A stretch of 64,000 bases of DNA, taken from assembly GCF_004791025.1 (NCBI RefSeq), contig NZ_SRUO01000011.1:124001-188000 (forward strand), in the 5' to 3' direction. The translations under genes and the position numbers were made by a program. Each line of letters begins with the position of its first letter. The first letter of the stretch is position 1. Positions 59,336-64,000 of the stretch are shown here, in pieces. This stretch comes from Mesorhizobium sp. M4B.F.Ca.ET.203.01.1.1. GTDB taxonomy: Bacteria; Pseudomonadota; Alphaproteobacteria; Rhizobiales; Rhizobiaceae. The notes under the pieces are model-generated. The model was not told the DNA's origin. It saw only the letters and a program-made list of their open reading frames with translations, and did no database searches.

Positions 59336-59665
59336 TTATTGTTGACCAAGATAGGTTTTTTCGGGCCGCGCACTGTCGTTGGAGGCCAGGACGAGGCCGG
59401 AGACCTGCAGGGACGCGTCGAGTGTGCCGTCCGGACGCACGTTCCAGACGATCTGGTCGTAGTCGTCCTCCAATGCCGGGTCGACGGCGAGGCATTTGGC
59501 AACGACGTGGGGAGCCTGGCCCCGAACGTCGGTCAAGGCGAAGGGCCGTTCGGCGGTGCATTGCTCGGCGGTCTCGAAGACGCTGACAGGCACCGACAAT
59601 TCACGGCATTCGGTCATGGAGTTGGAGCAGCCGATGACCAGCAGCAAGGCAGCAATATGTTCCAT
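59336..59665 (-). CDS. Small secreted Cys-containing protein in the stress locus
   Basis: I do not recognise this 109-residue protein. The N-terminus (MEHIAALLLVIGCSNSMTEC) resembles a short export signal, followed by RELSVPVSVFETAEQCTAERPF and VVAKCLAVDPALEDDYDQIVW. Three further Cys outside the signal suggest disulphides in the periplasm. ATG 59665 gives the signal; the frame opens at 59686. An exact EcfG promoter lies 22 bases upstream, giving a leader of about 15 bases. It should thus be part of the general stress output. Confidence 0.7.
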   Translation of the reverse strand: MEHIAALLLVIGCSNSMTECRELSVPVSVFETAEQCTAERPFALTDVRGQAPHVVAKCLAVDPALEDDYDQIVWNVRPDGTLDASLQVSGLVLASNDSARPEKTYLGQQ

Positions 59666-59686
59666 GGCGAGATTCCTCTCGCACAA

Positions 59687-59711
59687 GAACGGAGCAAAAC
59701 CGGCAAAGTTC
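59687..59711 (-). promoter_or_regulatory. EcfG promoter of the 109-residue secreted protein gene
   Basis: On the minus strand GGAAC (59711-59707), 16 bases, CGTT (59690-59687): an exact match to the EcfG consensus GGAAC-N16-CGTT of the alphaproteobacterial general stress response. The start codon is at 59665. Confidence 0.88.
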
Positions 59712-59771
59712 CTGCGGCAGCGGTGTCGCCCTCGAATAATTGGCGGGCGGGAGCGAGCAGATGGCGGGACG

Positions 59772-59951
59772 TCAGCTGAACTGCATCGCCAGCGTCAGCG
59801 CGATGGCCGCGAGCAGGATGACGGCAGCGGCCAGGCGAAGCAGGGGATGGGAGACGCTGGATGAGGCCGAGGCCGGAGCTTCGGCATCCTGGAACCCGCT
59901 CATCGAGACGCGAGCGGCCTGCTCCAGCCTGTTCATGTCGGCAACCGTCAC
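59772..59951 (-). CDS. Small C-terminally anchored membrane protein
   Basis: A 59-residue protein, MTVADMNRLEQAARVSMSGFQ, with a polar Ala/Ser linker and a single C-terminal helix (LLRLAAAVILLAAIALTLAM). GTG 59951 is used because GGAGGGTGGGTCC lies in front. The frame also starts at ATG codons 59978 and 59936. Function unknown; a tail-anchored protein. Confidence 0.6.
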   Translation of the reverse strand: MTVADMNRLEQAARVSMSGFQDAEAPASASSSVSHPLLRLAAAVILLAAIALTLAMQFS

Positions 59952-60099
59952 GGACCCACCCTCCCTGTCGCGCTGCAACCGGCGAGGGCCTCAGGCCCTG
60001 GCAAGTTGCAGCGCCATCTGGGAAGAACAGCATCGGACTTTATGGTGAACAGCCGGTTAAGGGTCTTGCCGGCGCGCCCGTGGCGCGGCGCCGAGCAAG

Positions 60100-61113
60100 T
60101 CAGTCCGTGGCAAAATTGCCCTTGGGGATGACGAGGCGATATTCGAGGCGATCGCCGATGATTTCGAGCGTCGCCGTGCCGTTGAGCGATGCCGGCACGA
60201 CACGTTCCAGGGCGACGCTGCCGAAACGCTTCTCGCTGCTACTGACGTCGCGGGCGCCGATGGCTTCGCACCATGTCAGCGACAAGGCCGGCTCGCCGCC
60301 GGCGTCGGTCGTCAGCCTCGCGGTCAACTCGACGCGCCCGTCCGGCCGCGACAGGGCGCCATAGCTCACTGAATTGACGGCAAGCTCATGCATGGCCAGG
60401 CCGATATGCAGGGCGGCGTTGGGATTGAGATAGGGGTTCTCGCCCTCGAGGCGCAGGCTGCGCTCCGGGTCGGCGGCGTAGCGGCCAACCTGGCCGGAGA
60501 CGAGCTCGTGAAGGGCTGCGCCCCGCCAATTGGAGGAGGTGACCAGATCCTGCGAGGAGGCCAGCGACTGCAGCCGGCCGCGAAAGCGCGGCAGAAAATC
60601 ACCCGATGCACCGGAATAGCGGCCGGTTTGGGTGGCGATGCTCTGGATGATGGCGAGCAGGTTCTTCGAGCGGTGGCTGACCTCGCGCAGCAGCGTCTTC
60701 AGCGTTTGCTCGCGTCGCCTCTGCTCGGTGGTCTCGACCATGGTGGTGACGATGCCCTGCACTTCGCCGCCCTCGCCGTGGTCGGCGTCGATCCAGACCT
60801 GGAACCAGCGCACGCCGTCTTCGCCCGGCACGCCAAGCTCGAGCCGCTCCGGCTTGCCGGAGGCGATGACGCCGCGTTTGGCGGCGCCGATGCGCTCGGC
60901 CTGGGCGGGCGGCAGTATGCCGTTGCTGTCGGCCGTGTCGGTGGCCCACGGCGCGCGCATGTTGCGCGCCCAGACCGTCTTCATCTCGCGGTCCTGATAG
61001 AGAACGGAAATGCCGGCATTGTGCAGCGCGTGAAGCAGCGCCCGGCCAAGCTGCATTCCGCTTTCGGCCGGATGCAGGGCGATGACCTCTTCGCCCTGTC
61101 TGCTGTCGCTCAT
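60100..61113 (-). CDS. PAS-HWE/HisKA_2 sensor histidine kinase
   Basis: A 337-residue cytosolic kinase: one PAS-type domain at about residues 25-130 (LLHALHNAGISVLYQDREMKTVWARN), then HisKA_2 (LREVSHRSKNLLAIIQSIATQT, His in VSHR), ending in an ATPase domain with AMHELAVNSVSYGAL. No receiver or membrane segment. The start may be ATG 61134; 61113 is preferred for AAGG eight bases ahead. An exact EcfG promoter lies upstream. Kinases of this class phosphorylate PhyR in many alphaproteobacteria, so it probably provides positive feedback. Confidence 0.92.
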   Translation of the reverse strand: MSDSRQGEEVIALHPAESGMQLGRALLHALHNAGISVLYQDREMKTVWARNMRAPWATDTADSNGILPPAQAERIGAAKRGVIASGKPERLELGVPGEDGVRWFQVWIDADHGEGGEVQGIVTTMVETTEQRRREQTLKTLLREVSHRSKNLLAIIQSIATQTGRYSGASGDFLPRFRGRLQSLASSQDLVTSSNWRGAALHELVSGQVGRYAADPERSLRLEGENPYLNPNAALHIGLAMHELAVNSVSYGALSRPDGRVELTARLTTDAGGEPALSLTWCEAIGARDVSSSEKRFGSVALERVVPASLNGTATLEIIGDRLEYRLVIPKGNFATD

Positions 61114-61161
61114 GTTTGAGGCCTTGGAACGCATCGATCGCTTGCCACCGAGCTCAAGCTG

Positions 61162-61186
61162 AACGGCTTACTGCAAAATGGGTTCC
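61162..61186 (-). promoter_or_regulatory. EcfG promoter of the PAS-HWE kinase gene
   Basis: On the minus strand GGAAC (61186-61182), 16 bases, CGTT (61165-61162), an exact consensus match 30-50 bases before the kinase start. Confidence 0.88.
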
Positions 61187-61303
61187 CGAAAATGAGGATC
61201 CAGATGCGGTCCGCCGAGCGGCATCTCGTTGGAGGATACCGCCCGGCGGTGGCTGGAAACCGTTTGAGGGGTGCGGCTTCCAGTGTTCGGTCGAGCCTCG
61301 CCG

Positions 61304-61468
61304 TCACGCCCGTCTGAACAGTCCGGCGACCAGCGAGATGATCAGGAACGCGAGGAAGATGAAGAATAGTATCTGCGCGATGCCGGCGGAGGTGCCGGCG
61401 ATGCCGCCGAAACCAAGCGCACCGGCGATGATCGCCACGACGAGAAAAACGAGCGCCCAGTAAAGCAT
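61304..61468 (-). CDS. DUF1328 small membrane protein (YtjA-like)
   Basis: A 54-residue protein with two hydrophobic helices, [20 protein letters not shown] and [21 protein letters not shown], the pattern of DUF1328/YtjA. These proteins are often induced by stress or stationary phase. AAGGAGACGGATC precedes ATG 61468. An exact EcfG promoter lies 30 bases upstream, so it is a probable GSR target. Confidence 0.92.
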   Translation of the reverse strand: MLYWALVFLVVAIIAGALGFGGIAGTSAGIAQILFFIFLAFLIISLVAGLFRRA

Positions 61469-61497
61469 GATCCGTCTCCTTCCTATGCTGCGGTAAA

Positions 61498-61522
61498 AAC
61501 GTGGGTGGTTGGCGTTTGTTCC
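61498..61522 (-). promoter_or_regulatory. EcfG promoter of the DUF1328 gene
   Basis: On the minus strand GGAAC (61522-61518), 16 bases, CGTT (61501-61498): an exact match. Predicted start near 61491, leader of about 23 bases before ATG 61468. Confidence 0.9.
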
Positions 61523-61665
61523 ACCCTTTGCCGAAAAAGACGATCCCTGGAAGGGGGGTGAGACGCGAATTCCCAAGCCTCTCGGCGACGCCCGTCGCAG
61601 ACGCGCCGAAAGCTTCATTCTCAAGTGGAATGGCGGATGGCCCAGGCGCGCGCGGCGCTCCTGGA

Positions 61666-62460
61666 TTACGCCGCGGCCTTGGCCTGCCGATCGAAGAACA
61701 GCGCCTGGCTGATCAGCGCCTTGACCATGTCCGGGTTGAACGGTTTGGTGACCAGGAAGGCCGGTTCCGGCCGCTCGCCGGTCAGCAGACGCTCCGGAAA
61801 AGCGGTGATGAAGATCACCGGCACCGGCGTCGAGGATAGGATCTCGTTCACGGCCTCGATGCCTGAGCTGCCGTCGGCGAGCTGGATGTCGGCCAGCACC
61901 ATCTTCGGCCTGGTCTTGCCGAAAATCGTCACCGCCTCGGCATGGGTGCGCGCGGTGCCGACGACGCGATGGCCGAGGCTCTCGACCATCTCCTCGATGT
62001 CCATGGCGATGAGCGGCTCGTCCTCGATGATCAGGACGTCGGTCGCCACCTGGCGGGAAATCTCGTTGCTCGCCTGGGCGAGCAGGTCGGAGAATTCCTG
62101 TTCGTCGGCATCCAGGACCTCGGCCGCCTCGTCTTCGCTGAAGCCTTCGACCGCAACCAGCAGGAAGGCCTGGCGGGGGCGAGGGGCGATCGCGTTCAGA
62201 TTGGCGGCCGCGCGCTGCTCCCATGCCGATTGCGCATGTTCCTGCGGAACGCGAATGGCAATCGAGGTGAAGAGCCGCGCGAAAACCTTGTACAGCGCGA
62301 TGCGGTCGTTCGATGCCTGGGGGAAGATATCGACATCGGCGATGATGGCTTCGAGCATCGCGGCGACCAGCGCATCGCCGCTCTCCTGCGATCCGGAAAC
62401 CGCGCGCGAGAAGCGGCGCAGGAACGGAAGGTGCGGCGTGATGGTGGCGGACAGGCTCAT
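61666..62460 (-). CDS. phyR: General stress response regulator PhyR (sigma-like plus receiver)
   Basis: Anti-anti-sigma factor of the general stress response. The 264-residue protein has an N-terminal sigma-like domain (residues ~1-130, with [21 protein letters not shown] and [23 protein letters not shown] as sigma4 mimic) and a C-terminal receiver ([22 protein letters not shown], phospho-Asp in [13 protein letters not shown], Lys in LVTKPFNPD). When phosphorylated it sequesters NepR and frees EcfG. An exact EcfG promoter precedes it. Divergent from nepR-ecfG. Confidence 0.97.
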   Translation of the reverse strand: MSLSATITPHLPFLRRFSRAVSGSQESGDALVAAMLEAIIADVDIFPQASNDRIALYKVFARLFTSIAIRVPQEHAQSAWEQRAAANLNAIAPRPRQAFLLVAVEGFSEDEAAEVLDADEQEFSDLLAQASNEISRQVATDVLIIEDEPLIAMDIEEMVESLGHRVVGTARTHAEAVTIFGKTRPKMVLADIQLADGSSGIEAVNEILSSTPVPVIFITAFPERLLTGERPEPAFLVTKPFNPDMVKALISQALFFDRQAKAAA

Positions 62461-62548
62461 GTTGGACGTCTCCCTCAGATGACGCAATTGCATCAGGTGG
62501 CTATTGCATAGGTGGCTGGCCAAGCTGATTGCAAGCCCCGAGGAGCCA

Positions 62549-62573
62549 AACGCCGGCTTGCCGAAAAAGTTCC
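62549..62573 (-). promoter_or_regulatory. EcfG promoter of phyR
   Basis: On the minus strand GGAAC (62573-62569), 16 bases, CGTT (62552-62549), an exact consensus. Its GGAAC box is only nine bases from that of the divergent nepR promoter. Confidence 0.92.
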
Positions 62574-62582
62574 GGTTGCGAT

Positions 62583-62607
62583 GGAACTAATATAAGGGGA
62601 CGACGTT
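62583..62607 (+). promoter_or_regulatory. EcfG promoter of nepR-ecfG
   Basis: GGAAC (62583-62587), 16 bases, CGTT (62604-62607), an exact match. Back to back with the phyR promoter. Predicted start near 62614, leader ~80 bases to nepR. Confidence 0.93.
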
Positions 62608-62691
62608 TGAGATCGGGATGGGCAACCAGATGAGGGGGCCGCTTTGCGTTGTATGTTAGGGGCGGCCAGGGTGCTGGAAATAAAGGGCGAA

Positions 62692-62895
62692 ATGAAGGAC
62701 ATGACGAAAGACACTTCGGCCGGCGCCGCGGGACGGCGTCGGGTTGTTTCCGGCGACCCCTTGGGGCCAAACTCGGAAATCGGCCGCAAACTCAAGCAAT
62801 ATTACGATGAATTGGTCTCCGACCACGTGCCGGACCGCTTCGCCCAACTGCTCAGCGAGCTTGAGCAGGCCGAGCCCGCGCGGAAAAAGGACTGA
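62692..62895 (+). CDS. nepR: Anti-sigma factor NepR
   Basis: Sequesters EcfG in unstressed cells. A 67-residue protein with a polar N-terminus and the NepR core IGRKLKQYYDELVSDHVPDRFAQLL, then an acidic/basic tail. Several ATG codons are available: 62692 is chosen for reasonable spacing from GGGCGAA; 62644 would add 16 residues and 62701 would remove three. The stop is three bases before the ecfG ATG, so the two are tightly coupled. Confidence 0.93.
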   Translation: MKDMTKDTSAGAAGRRRVVSGDPLGPNSEIGRKLKQYYDELVSDHVPDRFAQLLSELEQAEPARKKD

Positions 62896-62898
62896 GGC

Positions 62899-63450
62899 AT
62901 GGCGGCCGTCTCGCAGAGCTTCAAGACCGACCTGCTCGGCTCGATCCCGAGTCTGCGCGCCTTTGCCGTGTCGCTGACGCAGAACGCCGACAAGGCCGAC
63001 GACCTGGTGCAGGAAACGCTGGTCAAGGCCTGGGACAAGCATGAGAGCTTCCAGCCGGGCACCAATCTCAAGGCCTGGCTGTTCACCATCCTGCGCAACG
63101 AGTTCTACTCGCAGATGCGCAAGCGCGGCCGCGAGGTGCAGGACAGCGACGGCATCATGACGGCGAGGCTCGCCGTCCATCCGGCCCAGCACGGCCAACT
63201 CGACCTCAAGGACTTTCGCGGCGCACTCGAACAGTTGCCGGAGGATCAGCGCGAAGCCATCATCCTGATCGGTGCGTCGGGCTTTTCCTACGAGGAGGCG
63301 GCCGAAATCTGCGGCTGTGCCGTGGGCACGATCAAGAGCCGAGTCAGCCGCGCCCGCGCCAGGCTGCAGGAGATCCTGAAAATCTCGGGCGAAGACGAGT
63401 ACGGCCCGGACGCGATCTCGGCGCAAGTGACGGGGTCGAACGCCGCCTGA
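62899..63450 (+). CDS. ecfG: General stress sigma factor EcfG
   Basis: ECF15-type sigma factor directing RNA polymerase to GGAAC-N16/17-CGTT promoters. The 183 residues include sigma2 (LRAFAVSLTQNADKADDLVQETLVKAWD, with QETLVKAW), and sigma4 (LEQLPEDQREAIILIGASGFSYEEAAEICGCAVGTIKSRVSRARARL). Follows nepR by three bases. Five exact cognate promoters lie within 3 kb. Confidence 0.96.
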   Translation: MAAVSQSFKTDLLGSIPSLRAFAVSLTQNADKADDLVQETLVKAWDKHESFQPGTNLKAWLFTILRNEFYSQMRKRGREVQDSDGIMTARLAVHPAQHGQLDLKDFRGALEQLPEDQREAIILIGASGFSYEEAAEICGCAVGTIKSRVSRARARLQEILKISGEDEYGPDAISAQVTGSNAA

Positions 63451-63519
63451 CTGTCCGGCCGCCTACCGCTCTATCCCTGTTTGACGAATTCCGGACTTAA
63501 AAACCGTGGCGTTGCTCGC

Positions 63520-63897
63520 TCAGGCGAGCGGTCCGCGGCCGCAGGCCGCCGCCACCGCTTCGACGAGGTCCTCGCCGGAGAAGGGTTTGCTGACCAGCCG
63601 GATCTCCGGAAAGGCCGTCTTCAATTCGTCCACCTCGGAGTGGCCGGAGGCGAAGATGAAGGGCAGGCCCGATTCGCGCAGCCGCGAGGCGAAGCCGAGG
63701 GTAGAGGTGCCGCTCAGCATCAGGTCGACGATGGCGGCATCGAATTGCGCGGCCACGTGCTCCGGCTCGATCTCCGCAAGGTCGCCGGCAACAACCACCT
63801 CGCCGGCGCCATAGTCGCGGCACAGCTGTTCGACGTCGGCGGCGATCAGGAATTCGTCCTCGAGGACGAGAATCCGCAATCCGTCAAGCAATGGCAC
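63520..63897 (-). CDS. Single-domain response regulator
   Basis: A 125-residue receiver with no output domain: VLEDEFLIAADVEQLCRDYGA, phospho-Asp in AIVDLMLSGTS, and Lys in VSKPFSGEDLV. Stand-alone receivers near phyR often buffer or relay phosphate between HWE kinases and PhyR. ATG at 63897 lies close to the right edge; no EcfG promoter is seen in the 100 bases upstream. It is convergent with ecfG. Confidence 0.9.
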   Translation of the reverse strand: MPLLDGLRILVLEDEFLIAADVEQLCRDYGAGEVVVAGDLAEIEPEHVAAQFDAAIVDLMLSGTSTLGFASRLRESGLPFIFASGHSEVDELKTAFPEIRLVSKPFSGEDLVEAVAAACGRGPLA

Positions 63898-64000
63898 CTA
63901 GCGAAGTCTCCTTGCGATAATGTCTTCCTGAAGAGGCAGTCATGGGCGCTATCGGGCGAGCTGTCATTTAAAAAGTTGTGTCGGAGCGCCGATGAAGTTT

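Overview
The window is a high-GC chromosomal segment of an alphaproteobacterium of the Hyphomicrobiales, most probably Mesorhizobium or a close Phyllobacteriaceae relative. The clues are the phyR/nepR/ecfG general stress locus, the cell-cycle regulator TrcR, DUF1127 and DUF1192 small proteins, a pstSCAB-phoUB operon with enlarged PstC and PstA, a tkt-gap-pgk-aldolase cluster, HWE/HisKA_2 histidine kinases, and several families of palindromic intergenic repeats. The assignment rests on gene content and order, not on a database search.

Layout. 1-2.6 kb: a truncated sugar ABC ATPase gene facing an SMP-30 family gene across two LacI-type palindromes, then a tautomerase. 2.9-5.8 kb: isoprenoid synthesis (ispA), cell wall (mtgA), ribosomal protein L32 (rpmF) and a small membrane protein. 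5.9-17.3 kb: mixed housekeeping and regulatory genes (HxlR, ArsR and WYL regulators, GST, MFS, quinone oxidoreductase, TrcR, SGNH hydrolase, DUF899), with many palindromic repeats. Two small genes here share an unusual inverted-repeat operator. 17.4-25.3 kb: class I aldolase, pgk, a K+/H+ antiporter, gap and tkt, all on the minus strand. 25.5-30.4 kb: zapA, a 1-Cys peroxiredoxin, rpoH, an RluA-family pseudouridine synthase, a VOC protein and tRNA-Glu(CUC).

30.4-38.6 kb looks like an accessory island next to tRNA-Glu: a small membrane protein, an HdeD-family protein, a ClpK/ClpG-type AAA+ disaggregase, a hexapeptide acetyltransferase, a family 25 glycosyltransferase and a flavin monooxygenase. 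The monooxygenase gene lies between a broken copy and the intact copy of the start of a VOC gene. No integrase is visible. 38.6-45.4 kb: the VOC gene, a GST with a histone-H1-like tail, small secreted proteins and a 1277-residue hybrid histidine kinase with five PAS-like domains. 45.5-52.2 kb: the pst/pho phosphate operon behind a three-unit Pho box. 52.2-57.1 kb: a ROK repressor divergent from xylFHG, with a promoter and an 11-bp-arm operator that can be read directly.

57.3-63.9 kb is a signalling cluster built around the general stress response: a CHASE-HWE kinase, small envelope proteins, a PAS-HWE kinase, a DUF1328 protein, PhyR, NepR, EcfG and a single-domain response regulator. Five sites match the EcfG promoter GGAAC-N16-CGTT exactly. 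They lie before phyR, nepR-ecfG, the PAS-HWE kinase, the DUF1328 gene and an uncharacterised 109-residue secreted protein, so the locus looks self-amplifying and carries part of its own regulon.
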